Assembly: GCF_000590925.1 (NCBI RefSeq)
Contig: NZ_CP004372.1
Coordinates: 2,833,001-2,897,000, forward strand
Length of the DNA stretch: 64,000 nt
Direction of reading: 5' to 3'
Source of the DNA: Roseibacterium elongatum DSM 19469
Lineage (GTDB): Bacteria; Pseudomonadota; Alphaproteobacteria; Rhodobacterales; Rhodobacteraceae
In this document: positions 10,358-20,165 of the stretch, piece after piece
How positions within the stretch are numbered: the first letter of the stretch is position 1
How the letters are laid out: each line of letters starts with the position of its first letter
The notes under the pieces: generated by a model
Database searches by the model: none
What the model saw: only the letters and a program-made list of their open reading frames with translations
Told to the model about the DNA's origin: nothing
Made by a program: the position numbers and the translations under genes

Positions 10358-11394
10358 TGGGGAAAGAAGCCTTCCATGAAGGGCACGGCGATCTGCGCGC
10401 CCGACGCTTCGGTCAGGCTGAGCGTTCCGCGGGTGATCGACAGCGCCACAACCTCGACCCAGCCAGGCGGGCGCGGCAAAGAGATCATCGCATGCCGGAT
10501 GACATGCCGTGGCCCCAAAGACAGGGTGGTCGGGACGCCAAGCGCCGTCAGCCGGTTTTCCCCCGTCGCGGCGCCGAGGCCCGAGGGGCCGTTCGCAACA
10601 CCGTCCTCGATGCCGATCACCCCGGTATGCCGCCCGTTCCACGGCGGAAACTCGCGCCCGCCATTCGAGATCCACAACATGGTGATCGGCAGTACCCGCG
10701 CCTCCTTGACGATCACCAGCATGTCATCCTCGGCCTGCCGGATCACAACCGTCCAGCCCAGCCGTGCCCCCCGCGCCTCGACCAGGATCGCGAAATCCTC
10801 GACCCGGTGACGGGCCGGATACTGGCGCAGGTCCCATTGACGGCCATCTTCGCAATCGAGATGAAGATCGCCGCGCAACTGGTTGACGGACCAGAGATTG
10901 CGACCAGGGCACAGCGCCAGCGGATCGGTCAGGGCCGCCCGCTTGGGCGAAAAGGACAGTCGCCCGCCCTCGGCCATGTGGCTCATCGGGTGGTGGGCCA
11001 GCGTCACCTCGCCCAAGCCCCCTTCGATCACATGCGTCTGCAACAGGCCGGACTCGACCAGTTGCACGCGCTTGGTGATCTCGGCCCCGTAGGGGCGCGC
11101 CCCAAGGCGCAGGGTGGCATGGGCCACGTCATGCTCGAGGATCGTCCACGCGCTGTTGGCCGTCCAACCATGCAAAGGATCGTCGCCCGAGGCGGCGGCC
11201 CCAAAGGGCAGACAGAGAAAATCGCCGGCCAGGCGGCGCTCGACCAAGGGGAGCTCGGCATCCGCCTGCACCTGCGGGTCGTCGCGCCAGGCCGCGGCAT
11301 GGAGCGGCTTGCGGCCCGCCACCTGCCAACTGGGGATGTTGCCCACCGCCGGGTCGATCAACGCCACCGCATCGGCATGGGCCAGCCGGATCAT
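10354..11394 (-). CDS. Conserved protein of unknown function in the puuD operon
   Basis: A 346-residue soluble protein without signal peptide. Features include WQVAGRKPLHAAAWRDD near the N-terminus, a repeated histidine area (TLAHHPMSHMAEGG), GRNLWSVNQLRGDLHLDC and a C-terminal beta-rich part with PRHVIRHAMISLPRPPGW. The beta-rich pattern resembles sugar-binding or mutarotase-like folds, but this is only an impression. It overlaps its neighbours by 4 nt on both sides, which indicates translational coupling with the aldolase upstream and yaiI downstream. Function not assigned. Confidence 0.62.
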   Translation of the reverse strand: MIRLAHADAVALIDPAVGNIPSWQVAGRKPLHAAAWRDDPQVQADAELPLVERRLAGDFLCLPFGAAASGDDPLHGWTANSAWTILEHDVAHATLRLGARPYGAEITKRVQLVESGLLQTHVIEGGLGEVTLAHHPMSHMAEGGRLSFSPKRAALTDPLALCPGRNLWSVNQLRGDLHLDCEDGRQWDLRQYPARHRVEDFAILVEARGARLGWTVVIRQAEDDMLVIVKEARVLPITMLWISNGGREFPPWNGRHTGVIGIEDGVANGPSGLGAATGENRLTALGVPTTLSLGPRHVIRHAMISLPRPPGWVEVVALSITRGTLSLTEASGAQIAVPFMEGFFPQ

Positions 11395-12152
11395 GCGGGC
11401 GCGGCCACCTTTTTCAGGGCGGCCGCCAGCAGTGCGGCATCCGACCCGACGCCGAGGAACGTCACCCCGCAATCGATCATGCGCGCCTCGGCCTCTTCGC
11501 CGAACACGATGATCCCGGCGGCTTTGCCGGCATCGCGGATGATCGCGATCCCCCGTTCGACCTCGTCCCACAACTCGGGCGCATCGAGCGCGTCGCGATA
11601 GCCCATATCGGCGCCGAGGTCGGCCGGACCGATGAACACGCCATCGACCCCGTCGACAGCGGCGATCGCCGCCAGATCCGCCATCGCCGCCCGGCTTTCG
11701 GCCTGCACGAGAATGCAGATTTCCTCGTTCGCCGTGGCGGCATAGTCGGCCGTGTTGCCATAGGCGGCCGCGCGCGCGACGGCAGCCCCCATGCCACGCA
11801 CGCCTTCGGGCGGATAGCGGCAGGCCCTGACCACGGCCTCGGCCTCGGCCACGGAATCGACCATGGGCACGAGCACGGTCTGCACGCCAAGGTCGAGCGC
11901 CTGCTTGAGGATCCAGTCCTGCGCCACCGGCACGCGCAGCACGGCGGTCGTTCCGGTGCCCTCCAGCGCGATCAACTGGGCCCGGATGCCGGTCGGGTCC
12001 CACGGGCCATGTTCGCCGTCGATCAGGCACCAGTCGAAGCCCGCCCGCCCCGCGATCTCGGCCGTCACCGGGCTGTCGAGATTGAGCCAGAGGCCGCGTT
12101 GCAACTGGCCCGCCGCCAGGGCGGCTTTCACGTCGTTTCGGGGTGCCGGCAT
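11391..12152 (-). CDS. HpcH/HpaI-family class II aldolase
   Basis: A 253-residue TIM-barrel aldolase that cleaves or condenses 2-oxo-acid substrates using a divalent metal. Family motifs are LNLDSPVTAEIAGRAGFDW, DGEHGPWD, the metal-ligand stretch VQAESRAAMADL (glutamate) and FIGPADLGADMGY (aspartate). The start at 12152 has GGAGGG before it. It lies 22 bp after puuD and overlaps the next gene by 4 nt. Annotation as 4-hydroxy-2-oxoheptanedioate or 2-keto-3-deoxy-sugar-acid aldolase would be possible; the purine-catabolic setting does not decide the substrate. Confidence 0.86.
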   Translation of the reverse strand: MPAPRNDVKAALAAGQLQRGLWLNLDSPVTAEIAGRAGFDWCLIDGEHGPWDPTGIRAQLIALEGTGTTAVLRVPVAQDWILKQALDLGVQTVLVPMVDSVAEAEAVVRACRYPPEGVRGMGAAVARAAAYGNTADYAATANEEICILVQAESRAAMADLAAIAAVDGVDGVFIGPADLGADMGYRDALDAPELWDEVERGIAIIRDAGKAAGIIVFGEEAEARMIDCGVTFLGVGSDAALLAAALKKVAAPA

Positions 12153-12174
12153 TCTGCCCTCCGTGCTTTTTTCC

Positions 12175-13405
12175 TTAGGTCGCGCCGCCGGTGACCGCCC
12201 GATACCATGCCCGGATCGCGGCGCGCTCGTCCTCTTCGATGTAGGACAGGTTGCCGGGCGGCATGGCGTGGGTCCACCCCCGCCTGCAAGTAGATGTCGC
12301 GGGCATGGGACGCGATCCGCGCCTCGCTGTCCAGCATGACACCGCCCGGCGCCACGGCGAGGCCGGGCCAATAGACCTCTTCGGCGTGACACATCGAACA
12401 GCGCGCCATGATGATATCGGCCACTTGCAGAAAATCGTCATGTTCGACAAAGGGTTGAAAGGCGGGGTTCACCCGCACCTCCTGCTGCGGCGCGTCGGCA
12501 AGGGGCACCACCGACAGCCAGACGATGGCCCCGAAAATGGCCGCCGTCGCGCCCCAGGTCCACCAGCGATAGCCGCCGCGCGCATGCATGGTGTTGAAAA
12601 AATGCCGAATCGTCACCCCCATCAGAAACACCAGCGCCGCGATCAGCCAATTGAACTCGGACGCGAAGGCCAGCGGGTAGTGATTTGACAACATGAGGAA
12701 AATCACCGGCAGCGTCAGGTAATTGTTATGCGTGCTGCGCAGCTTGGCGATCTTGCCGTATTTCGGATCGGGGGTGCGCCCGGCCTTGAGATCGGCCACG
12801 ACGATCTTTTGGTTGGGGATGATGATGATCGCGACATTCGCTGTCATGATCGTGGCCGTGAACGCCCCGAGATGCAGCAGCGCGGCCCGCCCCGAAAAGA
12901 CCTGGGTATAGCCCCAGGCCATGACCACGAGCAGCGCGAAAAGCAGCAGCATCAACACCGTTGGGCTGTCGCCCAGCCGGGATTTGCACAAGAGATCGTA
13001 GATCACCCAACCGACGACCAGCGACAGCGCCGACAGGCCGATGGCCTGCCAGGGGGCAAGCTCCATCACCGTCCAGTCGATCAGGTAAAGCTCGGCCCCG
13101 ACCCAGTAGACCAGAACCAGCAGGGCAAAGCCCGACAGCCAGGTCCAGTAGCTTTCCCATTTGAACCAGGTCAGATGCTCGGGCATCTGCGACGGGGCGA
13201 CCATGTATTTCTGGATATGGTAGAACCCACCCCCGTGCACCTGCCATTCCTCGCCATCGGCGCCGCTGGCGGGCCTGGGGTCACGCACCAGCCCGAGATC
13301 GAGCGCGATGAAATAGAAACTCGACCCGATCCACGCAATCGCCGTGATGACATGGAGCCAACGCACCGCAAACTCGGCCCAGTGCAGCAGGATGGTGGTG
13401 TCCAT
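12175..13405 (-). CDS. puuD: PuuD-type membrane urate oxidase with cytochrome c domain (frame break)
   Basis: Integral-membrane urate hydroxylase: an N-terminal domain of about eight TM helices (WLHVITAIAWIGSSFYFIAL, LVVGWVIYDLLCKS, FLMGVTIRHFFNTMHARGG) oxidises urate. A C-terminal c-type cytochrome (CSMCH, with AMPPGN supplying the distal Met) passes the electrons on. One extra base in the C5 run at 12277-12281 breaks the frame; removing it restores the end ...GWTHAMPPGNLSYIEED and gives 409 residues. Start ATG at 13405 with GAGGGG upstream. It is divergent from allantoicase, another enzyme of the same pathway. Heads a four-gene operon. Confidence 0.9.
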
Positions 13406-13669
13406 AAGCGTCCCCTCGCGCGTGCGCGCCCCATGCATGACTGTCACGGGATCGTTCGTTTTGCAGGCATTTCGGCGAAAACACGGGGGATGCGCAAGGG
13501 GCGCGCCGCCGGGCCCGCCCAACGGGGCTTGCCCTTTGCGGAAAATGGGGCTTAATCCGCCGGCATCTGCTTCAATCACGGGCACATGGCGCATTGGCGC
13601 GGGGTCAAAGGGCCGTTCGCGCCACGCGGCCGTCGCGGCCCGTCCTGCCCTCGAACAACCGGACATGCC

Positions 13670-14689
13670 ATGCCCAGCATCGAAAGCCTGAACCCCGACA
13701 TCCCGCTCTTTGCCCGCACGGGGATCAACCTTGCCTCGCAGGGGCTTGGCGCGCGGGCGGTCTGGGCCAGCAACCAGTTCTTCGCCCCGCTGGAACGCAT
13801 GCTGCATGATTCCGACCCGGTCTTCATCGAGGGCAAGTTCGACGACCACGGTAAGTGGATGGATGGCTGGGAAACGCAGCGTCGCCGCGATGGCGGGCAT
13901 GACACCGCGATCATCCGGCTGGCCGGGGCGGGCCGGATCATCGGTTTCGACATCGACACCAGCCATTTCACCGGCAACTACGCCCCGGCCTGCAAGATCG
14001 AGGCCTGCTCGTTCCGGGGCGAACGTCCGCCCGAGGAGCAGAGCTGGGTCACCATCCTGCCGCACAAGCCCTTGGGGCCGTCGGCGCATCACTTCTTCAA
14101 ATGCGAAAGTTTCGAAAGCTGGACGCATCTGCGCGTGCATATCTACCCCGATGGCGGCATTGCACGGCTGCGGGTTTATGGCGTGCCGGAACTGGATGCC
14201 GCCAATGCAAAGGGCGAGATCGATCTGGTCGCCGCGCTGAATGGCGGGCGTATCCTGGGCTTTTCCGATGCACATTACGGCGATTACAACCGCCTTCTAG
14301 CCCCGGGTCGCGGCATCAACATGGGCGACGGCTGGGAGACGCGGCGCCGTCGCGAGCCGGGTTATGACTGGATGATCATCGCCTTGGGCGCGCGCGGCGA
14401 AATCGAGAAATGCGTGATCGACACGGCCCATTTCAAGGGCAACTTCCCCGACAGCGCGTCGATCCAGGCCGCCGACCTGCGCAATTTCGGTGACGGGTTG
14501 ACCGATGCGCTGATCACCGACTCGATGTTCTGGAAAGAGCTGTTGCCCCAGCAGAAACTGGGCGCCGATGCCGAGCATTCCTACCGGGACGAACTGACCA
14601 AGCTCGGGCCGGTGACCCATGTCCGGTTCAACATCTTCCCCGATGGCGGGATATCGCGCCTGCGGCTGTTTGGCACCACCGCGCCCTGA
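13670..14689 (+). CDS. alc: Allantoicase
   Basis: Hydrolyses allantoate to ureidoglycolate and urea in purine breakdown. The 339-residue product has the family's two homologous beta-sandwich halves: GARAVWASNQFFAPLERML ... WMDGWETQRRRDGGHDTAII in the first, and GRILGFSDAHYGDYNRLLAP ... GDGWETRRRREPGYDWMII in the second. Each ends with H-x-R-x-x-I-x-P-D-G-G-I-(S/A)-R-L-R. The start at 13670 fits the usual N-terminus, though no good ribosome site is visible; an in-frame ATG exists at 13586. The 264-bp gap to puuD must hold both promoters. Confidence 0.94.
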   Translation: MPSIESLNPDIPLFARTGINLASQGLGARAVWASNQFFAPLERMLHDSDPVFIEGKFDDHGKWMDGWETQRRRDGGHDTAIIRLAGAGRIIGFDIDTSHFTGNYAPACKIEACSFRGERPPEEQSWVTILPHKPLGPSAHHFFKCESFESWTHLRVHIYPDGGIARLRVYGVPELDAANAKGEIDLVAALNGGRILGFSDAHYGDYNRLLAPGRGINMGDGWETRRRREPGYDWMIIALGARGEIEKCVIDTAHFKGNFPDSASIQAADLRNFGDGLTDALITDSMFWKELLPQQKLGADAEHSYRDELTKLGPVTHVRFNIFPDGGISRLRLFGTTAP

Positions 14690-14720
14690 ACCCGCGCCGC
14701 GCGCCACAACCAGAGCGCGA

Positions 14721-14752
14721 GAATACAGGTATTCCGGTCAGATTTTCTGACC
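14721..14752. promoter_or_regulatory. Two adjacent palindromes upstream of the TRAP operon
   Basis: GAATA-CAGG-TATTC (14721-14734) is followed directly by GGTCAGA-TTT-TCTGACC (14736-14752). Both are perfect inverted repeats and lie 100-135 bp before dctP. The second resembles a GntR-type operator in size and symmetry. The regulator is unknown. Confidence 0.45.
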
Positions 14753-14855
14753 GCACGGGCCAATTCGCCCTTGGCATGGACAGATTGCCGCGTCTAACCT
14801 CGCGCCCAAGCGGCCCGCGTAAGGGACGGAGCCGCGTTCTGTGGGAGGAACATCC

Positions 14856-15870
14856 ATGAAGTACTTTGCGACCTCCGCCATCGGGGCGGTCCTTTCGGTG
14901 TCTTTCGTCAGCGAAGCCCTGGCGACCGAATGGAATGTTTCGGTCTGGGGCCAGCGCCGCGCCTTTACCGAGCATATCCACTACCTCGCCGATGCCGTAT
15001 CCGAGGCCACGAATGGCGCGTTCACGATGAACATCAGCTATGGCGGCCTGTCCAACAACCGCGAGAATCTGGACGGTATCTCGATCGGGGCGTTCGAGAT
15101 GGCGCAGTTCTGCGCCGGCTACCACCCCGACAAGAACCGCGCGATCACCGTGCTGGAACTGCCCTTCATGGACGTGCGCAACCTCGACGAAGAGGTGGCC
15201 GTCAGCCATGCCGTCTATGACCATCCCGCCGTGGCCGAGGAAATGGCCCAGTGGAATGCGCGCATGCTGATGACCAGCCCGATGCCGCAATACAACCTCG
15301 TCGGCACGGGCGAGCCGCGCGACGAAGTGGCCGAGATGGACGGCATGCGCGTGCGGGCGACCGGGGGCCTGGGCGAACTGTTCTCGTCGGTGGGCGGTGT
15401 GCCGACCTCGGTGACCTCGTCCGAGGCCTATAACGCCATGGAGTCGGGCGTCGTCGATACCGTCGCCTTTGCCCAGCATGCGCATCTGTCCTTCCGCACG
15501 ATCGACATCGCCGACTGGTGGACCGAGAACCTGAACCCCGGCACGGTCAACTGCCCCGTCGTGGTGAATATCGACGCCTACGAGGCCCTGACGGACGAGG
15601 AACGCGCCGTTCTGGATGCCGCCGTCGATGATGCCATCGACTACTACCTCGAGAATTACGGCGAGCTTCTGGCACGGTGGGACGAGGTGCGTGGACGAGC
15701 GCGAGGTCGAGCGCGTCACGATCGCCGAGGAGCAGCTGGCGCAGCTCGCCGAGGCCGCGGCCCCGATCCACGCCGCCTGGATCGAGGAAATGAACGCCGC
15801 CGGCCTGCCCGCGCAGGAGCTCTACGATCTTGTGGGCGCCACCCTGCAGGAGGTGCGTTCGGGCAACTGA
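14856..15870 (+). CDS. dctP: TRAP transporter substrate-binding protein (DctP type), frame break near the C-terminus
   Basis: Periplasmic solute receptor of a tripartite ATP-independent transporter. It has a Sec signal (MKYFATSAIGAVLSVSFVSE, cut after A-L-A) and DctP-fold motifs (AFEMAQFCAGYHPDK, LELPFMDVRNLDEE, GMRVRATGGLGELFSSVGGV, SSEAYNAMESGVVDTVAF). One extra base near 15690 breaks the frame; deleting it joins ...WDEV to VDEREVERVTIAEEQ and gives 337 residues. GGGAGGA precedes the ATG. Organic-acid substrates are usual. Closeness to urate/allantoate genes hints at ureide-related solutes, which is inference. Confidence 0.88.
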
Positions 15871-15951
15871 GCCCCGGCGCGTCCTGATCGACAAACCCGC
15901 GGTCCGGCCCCGTGACGCCGGACCGCGGACAACCCTAATCCGGCGGCCTTC

Positions 15952-16584
15952 ATGTCTTCTTCCAATGTCCAGAGCGACAACAGCCTTTTGTCGCGTCTCG
16001 ACCGCGCGGTCTTGCGCGTCGAGGCGGCGCTGAACCTCATCGGCGGCGCGACGATCCTGCTGCTGGTCCTGATGGCCGTCTGGAACGTCATCGGGCGCAA
16101 GCTGTTCAACGCGCCGGTGCCGGGCTATGTCGACTGGACCTCGCAATTCATGATCCTGTTCGCCTTTCTCGGGCTGAGCTATTGCCAACGCGAGGGCGGC
16201 CATATCCGCATGGATATCGTGGTGATGCGCCTCAGGGGCCGCACCTTGTGGTTTGCCGAACTGCTGTCGGTGCTGTTCATGCTCATCCTGACGACGGGCC
16301 TGATCTATGGCAGCTGGCATCATTTCCTGCGTAGCTTCGACTGGGACATGGCGCTGTTTTCGCGTGACAGCTCGATCGATATCGGCCTGCCGCTCTGGCC
16401 CGCGAAACTGATCGTGCCGCTGGCCCTGTCCCTCTTGTGGGTGCGGCTGGTGTTGCAGGTCTGGGGCTATGCACGCGGCCTGAGGCAGGGGGGCGATGCG
16501 CCCGTTGCGGTCCCCCTGCCCGAGGATCCCATGGAACAGGCCAGCCGCGAGGCCGAAACGGTCAGCGGACACGACAAGGGGTAG
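15952..16584 (+). CDS. dctQ: TRAP transporter small membrane subunit (DctQ)
   Basis: A 210-residue small permease with four TM helices (LIGGATILLLVLMAVWNVIG, WTSQFMILFAFLGLSYC, LLSVLFMLILTTGLIYGSWH, LIVPLALSLLWVRLVLQ) and the DctQ signature R-x-G-H-I-x-(M/V)-D (REGGHIRMDIVV). It forms the complex with DctM. It follows dctP by 81 bp and precedes dctM by 6 bp. The cytoplasmic N-terminus of about 25 residues and a 35-residue hydrophilic C-tail are unremarkable. Confidence 0.92.
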   Translation: MSSSNVQSDNSLLSRLDRAVLRVEAALNLIGGATILLLVLMAVWNVIGRKLFNAPVPGYVDWTSQFMILFAFLGLSYCQREGGHIRMDIVVMRLRGRTLWFAELLSVLFMLILTTGLIYGSWHHFLRSFDWDMALFSRDSSIDIGLPLWPAKLIVPLALSLLWVRLVLQVWGYARGLRQGGDAPVAVPLPEDPMEQASREAETVSGHDKG

Positions 16585-16590
16585 CGCGGC

Positions 16591-18027
16591 ATGGATCAAT
16601 TCATCGACATGCGCGCCCTGCTCGACGGGGTCGATATCTTCACCGTCTCGCTGTGGCTGTGCGGACTGCTGCTGATCATGGTGCTGATCGGCGTGCGCGT
16701 GGCCTTTGCCGCCGCCTTTGTCGGGATCGTCGGGCTATGCATCTTCTTCATGCAGCGGCAGGGCTTTGACCGGGGTCTCGTGACGGCGCTGAAACTGGCC
16801 GGTCAGGTGCCGCATTCCAAATCGTCGGGCTATGCGCTCAGCCTGATCCCGACCTTCATCGTGATCGGCTATCTGGCCTATTACGCGGGCCTGACGCGCA
16901 CGCTGTTCGAGGCCGCGAAACGCTGGGTCGGCTGGGTGCCGGGGGGCTTGGGCGTCGCGACCGTCTTCGCCACGGCCGGCTTTGCCGCCGTCTCGGGCGC
17001 GTCGGTCGCCACCTCGGCCGTTTTCGCGCGGATCGCGATCCCCGAGATGCTGCGCCTGAACTACAACAAGGCCTTCGCCGCCGGCGTCGTCGCAGCGGGC
17101 GGGACGCTGGCCAGCCTGATCCCGCCCTCGGCCATTCTCGTGATCTACGCCATCATTGTCGAGGAATCCGTCGGCAAGCTGCTGCTGGCCGGGTTCGTTC
17201 CGGGCTTTGTCTCGGCGCTGATCTATGCGGGCCTGGTCATCGGCCTGGCCAAGTGGAAAAAGGACCTCGGCCCGCCGGTCACCGGCTACACCTGGGGCGA
17301 GCGGTTCGCCGCCCTGCCCGGCGCGCTGCCGATCATGTTCGTGATCTTCATCATCATCTTCTCGATCTATTATCGCGGCGAAGACGGGGCCTGGGCCACG
17401 CCGACCGAGGCGGGCGCGCTCGGGGCCTTTGTCGTGTTGGTCATGGCGCTGTGGAAGGGCATGAAATGGGGCGAGTTGAAAGGCGCGCTGATGGAGGCCG
17501 CCAAGCTGACCGCCATGATCTTCGCCATGATCTGGGGCGTGCTGATCTTCGTGCGGTTCCTCGGCTATGCGCAACTGCCCGATGTCTTCGCCGGGTTCAT
17601 CGGCGGGCTGGAATACTCGCCCTATCTGGTGCTGCTGGCGATCCTGCTGGTCTATGTCATCCTCGGCATGTTCATGGATGCGATCGGGATGCTGATCCTG
17701 ACGCTTCCGGTGACCTTCCCGGCCATCATCGCCCTCAATGGGGGGCCGGATGTCACGCGCGAGGCTTCGGCCTTTGGCATGACCGCCGAGGAATGCGCGA
17801 TCTGGTTCGGGATCATCGTGGTCAAGATGGCCGAGCTGTGTCTGATCACGCCGCCCATAGGTCTGAACTGCTTCGTCGTCGCCGGTGTCGCCAAGGACAG
17901 CAAGCTGCCCATCACCGTGCAGGACGTGTTTCGCGGCGCGACGCCTTTCTTCGCGGCCGATGTGGCCACGGTGGCTGTGCTGATCGCCTTCCCCGGTATC
18001 GTGCTCTGGCTGCCCTCCCTGATCTAG
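16591..18027 (+). CDS. dctM: TRAP transporter large permease (DctM)
   Basis: A 478-residue DctM permease, which uses the sodium or proton gradient for uptake. About 12 TM helices are seen, with the family elements GASVATSAVFARIAIPEMLR, AAGGTLASLIPPSAILVIYA, MFMDAIGMLILTLPVTFP and ELCLITPPIGLNCFVVAGVA. It is the last gene of the TRAP operon; the ABC binding-protein gene follows 78 bp later with its own ribosome site. Confidence 0.95.
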   Translation: MDQFIDMRALLDGVDIFTVSLWLCGLLLIMVLIGVRVAFAAAFVGIVGLCIFFMQRQGFDRGLVTALKLAGQVPHSKSSGYALSLIPTFIVIGYLAYYAGLTRTLFEAAKRWVGWVPGGLGVATVFATAGFAAVSGASVATSAVFARIAIPEMLRLNYNKAFAAGVVAAGGTLASLIPPSAILVIYAIIVEESVGKLLLAGFVPGFVSALIYAGLVIGLAKWKKDLGPPVTGYTWGERFAALPGALPIMFVIFIIIFSIYYRGEDGAWATPTEAGALGAFVVLVMALWKGMKWGELKGALMEAAKLTAMIFAMIWGVLIFVRFLGYAQLPDVFAGFIGGLEYSPYLVLLAILLVYVILGMFMDAIGMLILTLPVTFPAIIALNGGPDVTREASAFGMTAEECAIWFGIIVVKMAELCLITPPIGLNCFVVAGVAKDSKLPITVQDVFRGATPFFAADVATVAVLIAFPGIVLWLPSLI

Positions 18028-18085
18028 CGAATGCCTCTTTTCACCGAAATTGCGCGTGGTACTGTCCGCGCGTAACGATCCGAAT

Positions 18086-18098
18086 GTCCAACAGGGAG
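18086..18098 (+). promoter_or_regulatory. Ribosome-binding region with 13-nt complement to the candidate small RNA
   Basis: GTCCAACAGGGAG, whose AGGGAG is the Shine-Dalgarno sequence of the ABC binding-protein gene (ATG at 18106, 7-nt spacing). It is the exact reverse complement of CTCCCTGTTGGAC at 3040-3052 in the candidate small RNA. Pairing would mask the ribosome site. Confidence 0.5.
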
Positions 18099-18105
18099 AC
18101 ATCAG

Positions 18106-19298
18106 ATGAAAAAGATCCTTCTCGCCTCGGCCGCAACGATGGCCATGACCGGCGGCACCTTCGCCCAGGACGGCGGCGAGGTGCCGCTGGGCATCCTGCT
18201 CAGCTTCACCGGTCCGATCGAAAGCCTGGTGCCGCCGATCGCGGGCGGCGCCGAACTGGCCATTGCCGAGGTCAACGCTTCGGGTGCCTTCATGGACGGC
18301 ATGACCGTCACCCCCGTGCGCGCCGACACGTTCTGTTCGGATGCCGCCGGCGCGACGGCCAACGCCGAGCGCGTGATCACGACCGATGGCGTGGTGGGCA
18401 TCATGGGCTCGGACTGCTCGGGCATGTCCACGGCCATTCTGGCGAACGTCGCCGTGCCCAACGGCGTGCCGATGATCCGCCCGCCTCGACCAGCCCCGCG
18501 CTGTCCTCGGCCGACGATAACGGCCTGTTCTACCGCACCGCCCCGTCGGATGCGCGGCAGGGCCAGGTTCTGGCCGGCATCCTGATGGAGCGAGGCATCG
18601 AATCGATCGCCATCACCTACACCAACAACGACTACGGCCAAGGCTTTGCCGACGCGCTGCAAGCGGCCTATGAGGAGGCCGGTGGCGAAGTGACGCTGGT
18701 CGCCGCCCACGAGGATGGCCGCGCGGATTATTCGGCCGAAGTCGGCGCGCTGGCCTCGGCCGGCGGCGACGTGCTGGTGGTGTTGGGCTATGTCGATCAG
18801 GGTGGCTCGGGCGTGGTTCAGGCCGCGCTGGACACCGGCGCGTTCGACATGTTCGCCTTTGGTGACGGCATGGTCGGCGACACGTTGGCCGAAATCTTCG
18901 GCGGCGATATCGACGGCAGCTTCGGCACCGCACCGGGCGCCGAAGGCGAAGGCGTCGAGATGTACGCCACCGTCGCGGAAGGCGCCGATTTCGACAACAC
19001 CTCGGTCTTTTCGGCCGAAGCCTATGACGCAGCCGCGCTGCTGATGCTGGCGATGCAGGCCGCGGGGTCGACCGTGGGCACCGAATACGCGCCCGCGATC
19101 ATGGATGTGGCCAACGCCCCTGGCGAGCCGATCATGCCCGGCGAGTTGGGCCGCGCGCTCGAAATCCTCGCCGAAGGCGGCGAGATCGACTATCAGGGGG
19201 CCACGGGCGTCGAGATGATCGGCTCGGGCGAGGCAGCCGGGTCCTACCGCGTCGTCGAGATGCAGGGCGGATCGCTGGAGACGATCGAATTCCGCTGA
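18106..19298 (+). CDS. Liv-type ABC transporter substrate-binding protein (frame break)
   Basis: Periplasmic receptor of a branched-chain-amino-acid-type (HAAT) ABC importer. Signal peptide MKKILLASAATMAMTGGTFA is followed by GGEVPLGILLSFTGPIESLV, GVVGIMGSDCSGMSTAILAN, DDNGLFYRTAPSDARQGQVL and TYTNNDYGQGFADALQ, all type I periplasmic-binding-fold landmarks. One base is missing near 18480, between GVPMI and ASTSPALSS; the corrected length is 397 residues. A terminator-like hairpin follows before the ATPase genes, which usually lets the binding protein be made in excess. Ligand unknown (amino acids, amides or urea-like compounds are typical). Confidence 0.9.
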
Positions 19299-19327
19299 TT
19301 TCGGTCCATTTGACTTGAGGTCCACGC

Positions 19328-19361
19328 GCAGCCCGGTTAATCGCCGGGCTGCTTCGTTTTT
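19328..19361 (+). terminator. Partial terminator between binding-protein and ATPase genes
   Basis: 9-bp stem GCAGCCCGG / CCGGGCTGC, 7-nt loop, then TTCGTTTTT. Placed 30 bp after the binding-protein stop and 16 bp before the next start, where such hairpins make the first gene the most abundant product of the operon. Confidence 0.75.
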
Positions 19362-19376
19362 GGGGAAAAGCCGCAC

Positions 19377-20165
19377 ATGATCACGGTCGAGAACCTGCAC
19401 AAGCATTTCAGCGGCTTTCACGCCGTGGACGGCGCCAGCCTGAAAATCGAGACCGGGTCGATCACCGGCCTGATCGGACCGAACGGCGCGGGCAAGACCA
19501 CGCTGTTCAACGTGGTTGCAGGCGTTCTGCCGCCGACCTCGGGGCGCGTCGTGATGGATGGCGAGGACATCACCGGCCTGCCCCCGCACGAGCTGTTCGC
19601 CAAGGGGTTGCTGCGCACCTTTCAGATCGCGCACGAGTTCTCGTCGATGAGCTGCCGCGAAAACCTGATGATGGTGCCCGCCGGCCAGTCGGGCGAAAAG
19701 CTGTGGAACACCTGGTTCGGGCGCAAGCGCATCGCCGAGGAGGAACGCGCCCTGCGCGCCAAGGCCGACGAGGTGCTGGAATTCCTGACCATCGAGCACC
19801 TGGCCGACCACCCCGCCGGCATGATCTCGGGCGGGCAAAAAAAGCTGCTGGAACTGGGCCGCACGATGATGGTGGACGCCAAGATCGTGTTCCTCGACGA
19901 GGTGGGCGCGGGCGTGAACCGCACGCTTCTGAACACCATCGGCGACGCGATCCTGCGCCTGAACCAGGATCGCGGCTACACCTTCTGCATGATCGAGCAT
20001 GACATGGATTTCATCGGCCGCCTTTGCGATCCCGTCATCGTCATGGCCGAGGGCCGCGTGCTGGCCGAAGGCTCCATCGGCGAGATCAAGGCCAATAACG
20101 AGGTGATCGAGGCCTATCTCGGGACTGGCCTCAAGAACAAGGACAAGCTGGAGGCGGGCGCATGA
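19377..20165 (+). CDS. livG: ABC transporter ATPase, LivG type
   Basis: A 262-residue ATP-binding subunit. Walker [10 protein letters not shown] (residues about 33-41), LivG-typical [16 protein letters not shown], signature [16 protein letters not shown], Walker [14 protein letters not shown] and switch IEHDMDF. The E of Walker B is kept, but the usual D-E-P-x-A-G-L reads D-E-V-G-A-G-V. It overlaps livF by 4 nt. Confidence 0.92.
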   Translation: MITVENLHKHFSGFHAVDGASLKIETGSITGLIGPNGAGKTTLFNVVAGVLPPTSGRVVMDGEDITGLPPHELFAKGLLRTFQIAHEFSSMSCRENLMMVPAGQSGEKLWNTWFGRKRIAEEERALRAKADEVLEFLTIEHLADHPAGMISGGQKKLLELGRTMMVDAKIVFLDEVGAGVNRTLLNTIGDAILRLNQDRGYTFCMIEHDMDFIGRLCDPVIVMAEGRVLAEGSIGEIKANNEVIEAYLGTGLKNKDKLEAGA

